Assembly (NCBI RefSeq): GCF_001411805.1
Contig: NZ_CP007213.1
Location: forward strand, 1,674,001-1,738,000
Source of the DNA: Burkholderia plantarii
Lineage (GTDB): Bacteria; Pseudomonadota; Gammaproteobacteria; Burkholderiales; Burkholderiaceae
Length of the DNA: 64,000 bases
Reading direction: 5' to 3'
A program made the position numbers and the translations under genes. Under the pieces are notes generated by a model. The model was not told the DNA's origin. It did no database searches and saw only the letters and a list, made by a program, of their open reading frames with translations. This document shows positions 1-10,259 of the stretch, in pieces; the first letter of the stretch is position 1, and each line of letters begins with the position of its first letter.

Positions 1-141
1 TGGGGCGAAATCCTCCACGTGTTCAGAATGCAGCGGCGCGATCCTGACTTTATGGTGACCCCGCTCGTACCCGGCAAGCTGCCCGTGGCGGCCGCGGGCC
101 AAACTACTGATACGACGCTTGGCGCGGTTGAGACCCGCTGA
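1..141 (+). CDS. C-terminal end of an oxygenase, MocD-like (partial)
   Basis: An open frame runs in from the left edge and stops at 139-141. The visible 46 residues begin WGEILHVFRMQRRDPDF and contain no conserved catalytic motif. The identity is inferred from position: it is 17 nt upstream of a MocE-type Rieske ferredoxin, followed by a matching ferredoxin reductase. In moc (rhizopine) clusters that slot is held by MocD, a membrane fatty-acid-desaturase-like di-iron oxygenase that takes electrons from the ferredoxin. The tail could belong to another oxygenase class; the catalytic histidines would lie outside the window. Confidence 0.45.
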   Translation, partial: WGEILHVFRMQRRDPDFMVTPLVPGKLPVAAAGQTTDTTLGAVETR

Positions 142-158
142 GCCCCGGAGACACGTTA

Positions 159-482
159 ATGAACATCCTGCAATGGCATTTCGTCTGCGCATGCGATGAC
201 ATCGAGGAAGAAGATGTCATTGAGTTTAGTCACGACGATAAGCTGTATGCGATCTATCACACGCCGACTGGCTTTTACGCATCGGCAGGCCTGTGCACCC
301 ACGAGACGGCGCGCCTCACTGAGGGACTCGTGTTTGGCGACATTATCGAATGTCCGATGCACATGGGACGCTTTCATATTCCGACAGGCACGGCGAAAGG
401 TGCTCCCGTCTGCATCAATCTCGCCATTCATCCCGTAAAAATTGAGGACAACAAGGTTTTCATCGGATTGCCAACGGATTGA
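159..482 (+). CDS. mocE: MocE-like Rieske [2Fe-2S] ferredoxin
   Basis: 107-residue cytoplasmic electron carrier. The Rieske ligands are clear: Cys46-Thr-His48 (in LCTHET) and Cys65-Pro-Met-His68 (in CPMHMGRF), with the 16-residue gap typical of bacterial Rieske ferredoxins. The length matches stand-alone ferredoxins such as MocE. It would pass electrons from the FAD reductase at 1618-2865 to the oxygenase whose C-terminus is at the left edge. The start follows a GGAG sequence in CCGGAGACACGTTA, and the gene begins 17 nt after the upstream stop, so it is almost certainly cotranscribed. The Rieske assignment is firm; the link to rhizopine is inferred from the neighbours. Confidence 0.85.
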   Translation: MNILQWHFVCACDDIEEEDVIEFSHDDKLYAIYHTPTGFYASAGLCTHETARLTEGLVFGDIIECPMHMGRFHIPTGTAKGAPVCINLAIHPVKIEDNKVFIGLPTD

Positions 483-564
483 CTGCGGCAACTTGCGGTC
501 GAGGCATGGCGCGAATGGCCGATGTCTCCCCATCCGCAAACAGACCATAAACAAGGAGACACGT

Positions 565-1599
565 ATGAAGCATGCTATTGGAAAAGTGCTTGGCATTAGC
601 GTCATTGTGCTGAGTATGGCGCTATGCACGGGGGCTTGTGCGGACCCGGTTGCCCATTTCGATTTCATCACGCACGCGCCGGATTCCGATGCGTGGTGGA
701 ACACCGTCAAGAACGGCATCACGCAAGCCGATCAGGATTTCAACGTCCGGACCGACTATCGCAATCCACCAAACGGTGACATCGCGGACATGGTTCAACT
801 GGTCAATCAAGCGGCAGCACGCAACTATGACGGCGTGGTGCTGACGATTGCCGACTACGATCTGCTGAAAGGAGCCGTCTCGAAGCTGAAGGATAAAAAC
901 ATCCCTTTCATAACGGCCAATACCGGTACGGAGCAGCAGAGCGCCGAGCTCGGGGCGCTCATGCACGTGGGCCAGCCGGAGTACCTAGCTGGCAAAGAGG
1001 CCGGACTGCGTGCGAAAGCCGCCGGTATCAAGACGTTTGTCTGTGTGAATCACTATGCCACCAATCCGCTCTCATTCGAGCGGTGTCGTGGGTTTGGTGA
1101 AGCCATTGGTGCAGCCTCGAAGGCGTCGTCGCTCGATGTCGGCATGGATCCGACCGGCATCGAATCGAAGGTGAGCGCATATTTACGGACCCACCCGGAT
1201 ACGCAAGCCGTGTTGGCGCTAGGGCCAACTTCCGCGGACCCGACCATTCGCGCCGTGACCAAGCTGGGGCTTGCCCGGAAGATCTGGTTTGCCACCTTCG
1301 ATATCGATCCTGACGTGGCCAAGGCAATCAAGGACGGCACCATCAAGTTCTGTACCGACCAGCAGCCGTATTTGCAGGGATACATTCCGATCGCCATGCT
1401 CGCAATCATGCACAAGAACCACAACACGGATGTGATCGCGGCTCGCGCGGAACTTGAGAAGAACCCGAGCTTCATCAAGCGTCTTCAAGACTATGGTCTG
1501 AAGCCGGTCTACGGGGCGCGCAACATCAGCTCGGGACCGGGCTTTATTACGCCGCAGAACATTGATCAGGTCTCGGCGCTGGCCGGCCGCTACCGCTAA
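565..1599 (+). CDS. Periplasmic sugar-binding protein (ABC type, MocB-like)
   Basis: 344 residues. The start at 565 follows AAGGAG and begins a typical Sec signal peptide (MKHAIGK, hydrophobic VLGISVIVLSMAL, probable cleavage after CTGACA). The mature protein has the periplasmic-binding fold of the ribose/simple-sugar family: HFDFITHAPDSDAWWNTVKNG at the start, GVVLTIAD and the internal NTGTE segment lining the cleft. No permease or ATPase gene is visible here, so transport partners must lie left of the window or elsewhere. Its place inside the ferredoxin/reductase/isomerase set matches MocB, the rhizopine-binding protein, but a different inositol-like or sugar ligand is possible. Confidence 0.8.
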   Translation: MKHAIGKVLGISVIVLSMALCTGACADPVAHFDFITHAPDSDAWWNTVKNGITQADQDFNVRTDYRNPPNGDIADMVQLVNQAAARNYDGVVLTIADYDLLKGAVSKLKDKNIPFITANTGTEQQSAELGALMHVGQPEYLAGKEAGLRAKAAGIKTFVCVNHYATNPLSFERCRGFGEAIGAASKASSLDVGMDPTGIESKVSAYLRTHPDTQAVLALGPTSADPTIRAVTKLGLARKIWFATFDIDPDVAKAIKDGTIKFCTDQQPYLQGYIPIAMLAIMHKNHNTDVIAARAELEKNPSFIKRLQDYGLKPVYGARNISSGPGFITPQNIDQVSALAGRYR

Positions 1600-1617
1600 G
1601 CGCAAGAGGAGCCACCG

Positions 1618-2861
1618 ATGAATGCAACGCACCCGATGGTGATTGTCGGCGCAGGCCAGTGCGGAGTGCGTGCGGCGCAGGCGTTACGCGAGAACGGCTG
1701 GAAGGGCGCCATCGCGCTTCTCGGCGACGAAGGTTTGTTACCTTATGAACGGCCGCCGTTATCGAAGTCAGTGTTGCTCGGGAAAAGGACGACCTCGCAA
1801 TGCACAATCTACGACGAGACGTTCTTTCGGGAACAGCGCATCGATCTGCATACCGATGCGCCTGTGGTTGCCATCGATCGTGCGGGGAACAGGGTGGTCC
1901 TCGCCAGCGGCGACACGCTCGGCTATCACCGGTTGCTGATTGCGACGGGTGCACGGCCACGCCTGCTGGATCTGCCGGGAGCGAAGCTCGCCGGAGTTCA
2001 TGTGCTGCGTGGCGTGCGCGACGCGCATGCGATTAGCGTCGAACTGCGCCCGGGCCGCCGCATCGCAGTGATCGGCGCAGGCTTCATCGGGCTTGAAATC
2101 GCAGCGACAGCGGTGGCGCTCGGTTGTGAGGTCGTCTTGCTCGAAGCGGCGCCGCGGGCATTAATGCGTGCCGTACCTGAAGTCGTGGCGGAATGCCTTG
2201 TGGCGCTGCATAGACAACGAGGTGTAGACATCCGCTTCGGCGCGCACGTGGAGTGTTTGATCGGAACAGCGCGTGTAAGTGGGGTGGGGCTTGTCGATGG
2301 AACAACATTGGCGTGCGACGCCGTGATCGTGGGCATTGGCGTGACACCATGCACTGAACTTGCTCAGGAGTCAAAGCTTGACGTCGAAAATGGCATCGCA
2401 GTCGACGCGACACTATGCACAAATGACCCCCGCATTTTCTCGGCCGGGGATGTTTGTTCATTTCCCCACCCGCTGTTCGGCCGCCGGATTCGGCTTGAAT
2501 GCTGGAAAAACGCTGAAGACCAGGCGCGTGTCGTCGCGCGCAATATGCTTGGCCACGGCGAACCCTGTTCGTCAGTGCCATGGTTCTGGTCTGATCAATA
2601 CGACGTGACGATCCAGATCACCGGCATGCCTGCGCTCGGAGCGACGACGGCGGTACGCGAGACGGGTTCGGCGTCGCACGTGTTCTTCGCACTGGATGGC
2701 GAAGGCGTGCTTGTCGGCGCGAGCGGGATTGGCCAGGCTGGTGAAATTGCGCGCGACGTGCGCTTCGCGCAAGAACTGATTGCGCGGCGCGCGCGCGTGG
2801 AGCCGCGTCTACTTGCCGATCGCGCGACGAAGCTTAGGTCGCTGCTCGAAGCGGAGGCGCC

Positions 2862-2865
<4 letters not shown>
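1618..2865 (+). CDS. mocF: FAD/NAD(P)-dependent ferredoxin reductase (MocF-like)
   Basis: 415 residues of the rubredoxin/ferredoxin reductase family serving multicomponent oxygenases. The N-terminal dinucleotide motif IVGAGQCGVRAAQAL binds FAD and the second motif VIGAGFIGLEIA binds NAD(P)H. The ERPPLSK segment and FSAGDVC near residue 280 are family hallmarks. It should reduce the Rieske ferredoxin at 159-482. The gene starts 18 nt after the binding-protein stop, preceded by AAGAGGAG, and its stop overlaps the next start (ATGA at 2862-2865), indicating translational coupling. Base composition is clearly lower in GC than the formaldehyde dehydrogenase downstream. Confidence 0.85.
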
Positions 2866-4864
<1,999 letters not shown>

Positions 4865-5175
4865 ACAGAGCTTTGACCGTCTTGCTTTGCTTGAAGGTCC
4901 AGGCGTAGTTCGCTGCAGGCTTCAGCAGATAATTGGGTCTTCGCCATCTCTCGAAACTTGCTCTGCCACTCGGCCGTTGCCAAGCGCCCGAAGGCCTCGG
5001 GTACATCAGTGCGTGCTAGCCGGTAGCGGCGACCGCAACGCCAGAGGTGGTCCCGCAAATTCGGACAGTGTGATAAGTGGAGCGACCGAGACCTGAGCCG
5101 GAGATAATGCCGACAGAGGAACCGAGAACATGACTGGAGTTGCCCCCGTAACTCCGGACACGGCCCCCACTTAGG
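4865..5175 (+). other. Gene-free junction with probable mobile-element debris
   Basis: No convincing gene. A 65-codon leftward open frame at 4861-5058 has no recognisable homology. Between about 5046 and 5170 two related segments occur, CCCGCAAATTCGGACAG and CCCCCGTAACTCCGGACACGG, which look like ends of an insertion sequence. I read the stretch as scar tissue between the dehydrogenase and the IS481-type remnant. Confidence 0.4.
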
Positions 5176-5542
5176 TGTAGAAGTTCAGACTTGATCTGAC
5201 AGTAAGGCCTTGCCAAGAGGTGGGGTTACCCGTTTTGATAGAGGTGCGAATCTTCATCAAAACAGCGCGCAAGCGCCAAGGAGTAACCCCGTGAGTAGTC
5301 TCAACCAAAATGTCATCCGCCTATCTGCCGCTGGCGGAGCTGCAGGTCGATCTCGATACTTGGCTGATGTACTACAACGGCGAGCGAACGCATCAAGGTA
5401 AGATGTGTTGTGGTCGCACGCCTCTGCAAACGCTCATCGCGGGCAAGGAGGTGTGGAAGGAGAAAGTGAGCCACCTGAATCTGTTCTGACAGTCACGCAC
5501 CGTCGGAACGGGTAACTGTCAGATCGGATCGCGACTTCTACA
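5176..5542 (+). mobile_element. IS481-type internal-deletion derivative (367 bp)
   Basis: Both ends match the full copies at 7344-8559 and 12315-13529: the left end begins TGTAGAAGTTCAGACTTGAT and the right end is the complement of TGTAGAAGTCGCGATCCGAT. The transposase start region (RBS AAGGAG, GTG at 5291) is joined near 5320 directly to the last quarter of the gene, which ends at the usual stop (5487-5489). About 850 bp of internal sequence, including the catalytic region, is missing and the reading frame is lost at the junction. It is oriented opposite to the other two copies. No clear target duplication is visible. Confidence 0.85.
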
Positions 5543-5585
5543 TATCAATGTCCACCCGCAAAACGCCCCGTCGCCGTGGTTGCAG

Positions 5586-6197
5586 TCAAAGCTCTGTTCT
5601 CAAACTGTCGAAGGCGTCCCGCAGGAACTTGGCCACCGGCTTTCGCTGGCCGGTCTGATCCCTCCACGCCTGAAGCGCGAGTCTCATCGCACCGACGGAC
5701 ACCACAGCCACCATCCGAAGGGCCAACCGCCGCTCAGGCTGCCGCCAGACCTCACACAGCGTGTTGAACAGCGCCTGCTCCTGCTCCGCGTAGTACGCCT
5801 GCTTGCGCGCAAGGAGCGATTCGCTCGAACGCATGAGATTGTCCGCGGCTGTCATCTGCTCGGTCGTATAGCGCGCGATGTGCTTCACCATCACATCGCG
5901 AACAGCATCGAGTGGCGGTACATCGGGCGATGTCTTCAGCAGATCGGCAATCAGCCTGGCCGAATCGGCGTCCTGCCAGAACAAGATGATGTCGTCCTTC
6001 GATTTGAAGTACGAGAAAAACGCGCGGCGCGAGATGCCGGCCGCTGCTGCGATGGCGTCCAGCGTTGTGCCTTCGTAACCGTTGGCGAGGAACAAGCGCT
6101 GGCCGACCTCGGCGATGCGCTGACGTGTTTCGCGGCGCTTGCGTTCCCGCAAGCCTTCTGTGGGCGCTGTACCTGCGAGAGGGAGGGTTCCTGACAT
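5586..6197 (-). CDS. TetR-family transcriptional repressor
   Basis: 203 residues. The N-terminal helix-turn-helix is typical: RQRIAEVGQRLFLANGYEGT, then LDAIAAAAGISRRAFFSYFKSKDDI. The C-terminal ligand-binding part is not diagnostic. It is divergent from the short-chain dehydrogenase at 6302, with two identical operator-like repeats in the 104-bp gap, so it probably represses both itself and that enzyme and responds to a small molecule acted on by the enzyme. The start was placed at the ATG nearest the conserved HTH that precedes no upstream in-frame alternative. Confidence 0.9.
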   Translation of the reverse strand: MSGTLPLAGTAPTEGLRERKRRETRQRIAEVGQRLFLANGYEGTTLDAIAAAAGISRRAFFSYFKSKDDIILFWQDADSARLIADLLKTSPDVPPLDAVRDVMVKHIARYTTEQMTAADNLMRSSESLLARKQAYYAEQEQALFNTLCEVWRQPERRLALRMVAVVSVGAMRLALQAWRDQTGQRKPVAKFLRDAFDSLRTEL

Positions 6198-6219
6198 TCC
6201 GATGGCCTATTGCTAGACT

Positions 6220-6253
6220 GCACCAAGTGCATTAAAGTTAGCACCAAGTGCAT
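6220..6253. promoter_or_regulatory. Paired operator for the TetR/SDR divergent promoter
   Basis: GCACCAAGTGCAT occurs twice, at 6220-6232 and 6241-6253. Each contains the inverted repeat GCAC-CAA-GTGC. The two copies are spaced exactly 21 bp apart, two helical turns, so two dimers would sit on the same DNA face. The location between divergent regulator and target is classic for TetR autoregulation. The rightward promoter probably lies across 6255-6285 (TATACATT). Confidence 0.65.
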
Positions 6254-6301
6254 GTTTATATGCACTCAGTATACATTCCCATTCCTCGACAGGCAAGGAT
6301 C

Positions 6302-7216
6302 ATGACCCACTGGACGGTTTCCGACATCCCTTCTCAACGCGGCCGTACGGCGGTCGTCACCGGTACTGGCGGCTTGGGGTTCCAAGACGCGCTGGCGCTG
6401 GCCCGTGCCGGTGCAAACGTCATCATCGCGGGTCGAAATCCCTCGAAAGGGGCAGCAGCAGTCAATCAGATTCGCCAAAGTGTTCCTGGCGCGAATGTGA
6501 CTTTCGGGACGCTGGATCTCGCCAGCCTCGAATCCATCAAGGCGTTCGGCGAGAGCCTGCGGAGTTCGCGCGACAGCCTCGACTTGCTGATCAACAACGC
6601 GGCAGTGATGACGCCGCCGAAGCGTCAGGTGACTTCCGACGGATTCGAGTTGCAGTTCGGCACGAACTACCTGGGTCACTTCGCCTTGACTGCCCAACTG
6701 CTGCCGCTGCTGCGCAAGGGCAACAAGCCACGCGTGGTGAGCCTTTCAAGTGTCGCCGCCCGAAGCGGCACGATCAACTTCGATGATCTGCAAGCCCAGC
6801 GCAGCTACAGGCCGATGCCGGCTTACTGCCAATCGAAACTCGCTTGCCTGATGTTCGCCCTTGAATTGCAACGCCGCAGCGATGCTGCGGGCTGGGGCAT
6901 CCAGAGCATCGGTGCCCATCCTGGCATTTCGCGCACCGATCTGTTGCCCAATGGCGCCGGAGCATGGAGCGCTCCGGGTCTGGCTCGTCGTTACATGTGG
7001 TTCCTGTTCCAGCCGGCAGCGCAGGGTGCGTTGCCGACCATCTTCGCCGCGACTTCACCGCAGGCTCAAGGCGGTGTCTACTACGGTCCGGACAAGCTCG
7101 GCGAAACACGCGGCTATCCGGCCGTTGCCAAGATTCCTCCGCAAGCACTGGATACGAGCGTCGCTGCGAGGCTGTGGATTGAGTCCGAAGGGCTTACGGA
7201 AGCGGTCTTTCGATAA
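6302..7216 (+). CDS. Short-chain dehydrogenase/reductase
   Basis: 304 residues, cytoplasmic. The Rossmann motif is TGTGGLGFQDALALARAG, a variant of TGxxxGxG with the last glycine replaced (GLGF). NNAAVM follows, the catalytic serine lies in VVSLSSVAA and the catalytic pair in YCQSK (YxxxK). The overall pattern resembles retinol-dehydrogenase/oxidoreductase-type SDRs such as WW-domain-oxidoreductase-like bacterial proteins; the substrate is unknown. The start at 6302 follows CAAGGA; an upstream in-frame ATG at 6248 lies inside the operator and is less likely. Probably controlled by the divergent TetR protein. Confidence 0.88.
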   Translation: MTHWTVSDIPSQRGRTAVVTGTGGLGFQDALALARAGANVIIAGRNPSKGAAAVNQIRQSVPGANVTFGTLDLASLESIKAFGESLRSSRDSLDLLINNAAVMTPPKRQVTSDGFELQFGTNYLGHFALTAQLLPLLRKGNKPRVVSLSSVAARSGTINFDDLQAQRSYRPMPAYCQSKLACLMFALELQRRSDAAGWGIQSIGAHPGISRTDLLPNGAGAWSAPGLARRYMWFLFQPAAQGALPTIFAATSPQAQGGVYYGPDKLGETRGYPAVAKIPPQALDTSVAARLWIESEGLTEAVFR

Positions 7217-7343
7217 ACCAAGCATGCACAAATAGATCATCTATGCAGCCTATGGCTGGCTCACCCTTGAATCGCCCAGGATTTTAAGGAGGCTGCAAGG
7301 TAATCCCGCCGTTTTCCACGGGGTTCAGAAGTAGAAACTAAGC

Positions 7344-8559
7344 TATAGAAGTCGCAACCCGATCTGACAGTTACCCGTTCCGACGGTGCGTGACTGTCAG
7401 ATCAGATTCAGGTGGCTCACTTTCTCCTTCCGCACCTCCTTGCCCGCGATGAGCGTTTGCAGAGGCGTGCGACCACGACACATCTTACCTTGATGGGTCC
7501 GCTCGCCGTTGTAGTACATCAGCCAGGCATCGAGATCGACCTGCAGCTCCGACAGCGTCAGATACAGCTTGCGGCGGAACGCGACCTGATAAAACTCCTG
7601 CAGGATGGTTTTGTGGAACCGCATCGCAGATGCCATTCGTCTGCGGATGTCGCGCCTTGGTTTTGGTGTGCTCGATGTCGTTCAGCGCCAGGTACAGCTG
7701 ATAATCGTGCGATTCCGGCTTGCCGCAATACTCCGTGCCTCGATCGGCCAGCATGCGGATCACACCCATGTCGTGCTCCTCGAAGAACGGCAGCACCCGG
7801 TCATTGAGCAGATCGGCCGCCGTGATCGGCGTCTTGGAGGTGTACAGCTTGGCCATGGCCACTTTGCTGTACGTGTCGACGAAAGTCTGCTGGTAGATCC
7901 GGCCTACGCCCTTGATCGTGCCCACCTAGAACGTGTCTTGCGAGCCCAGATAGCCGGGATGAGCGGTTTCGATTTCGCCATGAGCCACATCGTCGTCCTG
8001 CTTTCTTTCCAGCGCGGCCACCTGGTCCTCGCTCAGCACGACGCCTTTTTCAGCGACCTGCTTCTCCAGCGCCACGAGCCTCAGCTTGAAGGACGACAAC
8101 GCGTGACGCAGCCGGATCGAACGAACCCCGGATGCAGACACGAAAATGCCGCGCCGGCGTAATTCGTTGCTGACCCGAACCTGCCCGTGGGCGGGCTGCT
8201 CCATGGCATAGCCCAGCACGACGATTTCCGTCGATTCATCGACGCGATTCTTGGGATTCGGCTTGCGCCGATTGCTGTCGAACAGGGCATCGATGCCGCC
8301 CTCGGCCACGGCGTTCTGATAACGGTAGAACGTATCGCGCGAGAGCCCCATCACCTTGCAGGCTTTCGACACGTTGCCCAGCTCGGTGGCCAGATTCAGC
8401 AGACCGATCTTGTGGCGGATGACGTTTTGGTTGAGACTAATCACGGGGTGACTCCTTGGCGCTTGCGCGCTGTTTTGATGAAGATTCGCACCTCTATCAA
8501 AACGGGTAACCCCACCTCTTGGCAAGGCCTTACTGTCAGATCAAGTCTGAACTTCTACA
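7344..8559 (-). mobile_element. IS481-type insertion sequence, copy 2 (inactive)
   Basis: 1216-bp element, leftward. The right-hand terminus is TGTAGAAGTTCAGAC in element orientation. The other end reads TATAGAAGTCGCAACC, a one-base change from the TGTAGAAG of the sister copies. The single gene is broken twice. Flanks (AAGC and CCTA) show no target duplication. The sequence outside the 8559 end, CCTAAGGTGT, forms a small palindrome with the element terminus. Gene-free DNA at 7217-7343 carries a TTGAATCGCCCAGGATTTTA segment that may be the end of another element. Confidence 0.85.
7397..8444 (-). pseudogene. IS481-family transposase, copy 2 (stop + frameshift)
   Basis: Starts with GTG at 8444 after AAGGAGT, as in copy 3. 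The N-terminal helix-turn-helix (GNVSKACKVMGLSRDTFYRYQ) and the first DDE aspartate region are readable. An amber codon at 7926-7928 replaces the Tyr of TFYVSTIKG, and one extra A near 7620-7625 shifts the frame after HPQTNGIC. Length is 1048 nt against 1047 in copy 3, confirming the single-base insertion. The C-terminal part (FHKTILQEFYQVAFRRKLY) is intact in its own frame. A functional transposase is not expected. Confidence 0.85.
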
Positions 8560-8630
8560 CCTAAGGTGTAAGATCTCTCGGCAGGTTGAATTCCAAAGTG
8601 AGCGAGGACGAATCCAGGGTCGATTGATGT

Positions 8631-9935
8631 ATGCTTAGCATCACTCCACTCTATATTCTACGAGATATGCGCCGGAATAACCGAAATTACCTTTTTCACA
8701 CTGGCGAGCTCTTCCAGCAGCTAAGTGCCGGGCTTAACTCCGTCCGAGATGCTGTGGGAAACATCCCCCGGGATCAGTTTCTCGCGACGAGCGTAGATAC
8801 GTTGGTTGAGTATATTGAACAGAAGTTTCACATTGAGCCCTTGGTCCTTCACGAGGATCAGATGCAGATGGAGCACAGCGAGACAAAGATCGATGTTACC
8901 GGGCGGATTGAATACGGAAGCTTTGACGGTAACCGCGTTCTGACGGATGGGCATAAATTGCGATTCTTTCTACCGTTCTCTGGTAACGCCGAGCTCTGGA
9001 ATTTGCGGCCGAACGCATGGAGTTCGATGGTTCCTGAAGGTGAAGTCGATACTCTTCGGCGGATATTGACAATTTCATTTTCAAATACGAGCAGTACGGC
9101 GCCAGAATGGTATAAAAACGAACTTGAAAGTACACTTCAGTTGATTCGTCAATCCATTTCTTCCCAAGCTTCGATGATCAAGGAACATCTGTCGTCAGTG
9201 AGCCGGACAGCGCGAGATGCGATTGCACATCGAAGGCAGGGCATTGATTCGCTTCAAGGGCTTTCTTCGGTTTTTAACATTCCAGTGGTCAAAAATTTGG
9301 GGATGCCTGAATTTAAACCTCTTGAAATAAAGAGAAATTCGGCTCGTGCCCTCCCTAGGGCCCCAGTTTCAGGTTACAGGCCTGAGCCAGCAATCAATGA
9401 GGAGTTGTATGAAGAGATATTGGCGAATATTCGGCATATGGGGGCAACGTTCGAGGGAACGCCCCAAACTTATCAGCCTATGGGCGAAGAGGGGCTGCGC
9501 GATATTCTGCTTGCAAGCTTGAATGGCCTCTATAGAGGAAATGCGACAGGGGAAGCCTTTCGTAAATACGGAAAAACCGATATTCGCATCGAAGAAGAGT
9601 CTCGGTCAGCCTTCGTTGGCGAATGTAAGCTTTGGGGCGGAGAGAGAGTTCTGAGTGACGCGCTTGATCAGTTGCTCAGTTATCTTACGTGGCGTGACTG
9701 CAAGGCTGCACTTGTCTTGTTCAATAAATCGGTCGCTGGATTCTCGGGCGTGCAGGCAAAAATCGAGAGTGCCTTATCTCAGCATGGGCTGTTTTTGAGG
9801 GTGAAGTCGGTGATGCAGCCTGGAGAGTGGCGATTTGTATTAAAATCAAAAGAGGATGATGGGCGCGAAGTCACTGTGCAAATCTTCTGCTTTAATCTGT
9901 TTGTGTCGGAAGAGCGGGCGGGAAAGAAACGATAA
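8631..9935 (+). CDS. Unknown protein with PD-(D/E)XK nuclease-like C-terminus
   Basis: 434 residues; not a family I can name. The C-terminal third has the pattern of a restriction-endonuclease-like fold: GKTDIRIE with Asp317, a hydrophobic strand ending in VGECKLW (Glu331, Lys333), then DQLLSYLTW and AALVLFN, as in Mrr/PD-(D/E)XK enzymes. The N-terminal 250 residues are helical and lack a known domain. Base composition is far lower in GC than the surroundings (sampled lines 38-45%), a strong sign of transfer. It stands alone between two IS481-type copies. The RBS is weak; Met14 is an alternative start. A single-gene defence or DNA-processing nuclease is plausible but unproven. Confidence 0.65.
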   Translation: MLSITPLYILRDMRRNNRNYLFHTGELFQQLSAGLNSVRDAVGNIPRDQFLATSVDTLVEYIEQKFHIEPLVLHEDQMQMEHSETKIDVTGRIEYGSFDGNRVLTDGHKLRFFLPFSGNAELWNLRPNAWSSMVPEGEVDTLRRILTISFSNTSSTAPEWYKNELESTLQLIRQSISSQASMIKEHLSSVSRTARDAIAHRRQGIDSLQGLSSVFNIPVVKNLGMPEFKPLEIKRNSARALPRAPVSGYRPEPAINEELYEEILANIRHMGATFEGTPQTYQPMGEEGLRDILLASLNGLYRGNATGEAFRKYGKTDIRIEEESRSAFVGECKLWGGERVLSDALDQLLSYLTWRDCKAALVLFNKSVAGFSGVQAKIESALSQHGLFLRVKSVMQPGEWRFVLKSKEDDGREVTVQIFCFNLFVSEERAGKKR

Positions 9936-10259
9936 TATTTAATGCTCGAAATAGGATCGATAACCGATACTCTGTGAAACGACGACAGCCCTTGCGCATC
10001 TAGCAACCCAAGTCTGCGCCATCGGGCAGGAACGCTAGCACGCTGCGTAGGTCGTCCGCGTTCCGGTAAACGGGCAATGGTTTGCCGATTGGACCAGTGC
10101 TACTGGCCAGAACGGTATTCGTGTATTGGACGCCGCGGAGATCGGTATGCGAGTGAACATCTTGATTCAGACAGGCCTGCACGCGACAGTGTTTTGTCGA
10201 TTGCATTATCAATGATGGTTCAGGCGGCAGATTAGTGTGCCGACGACGTAAATTGCACC
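9936..10259. other. Gap with one doubtful small leftward ORF
   Basis: No firm gene. A 70-codon leftward frame at 10000-10212 (MIMQSTKHCRVQACLNQDVH to FLPDGADLGC) could be a small protein or the C-terminal remnant of a larger one. It has no recognisable motif and no clear ribosome binding site. Confidence 0.25.
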
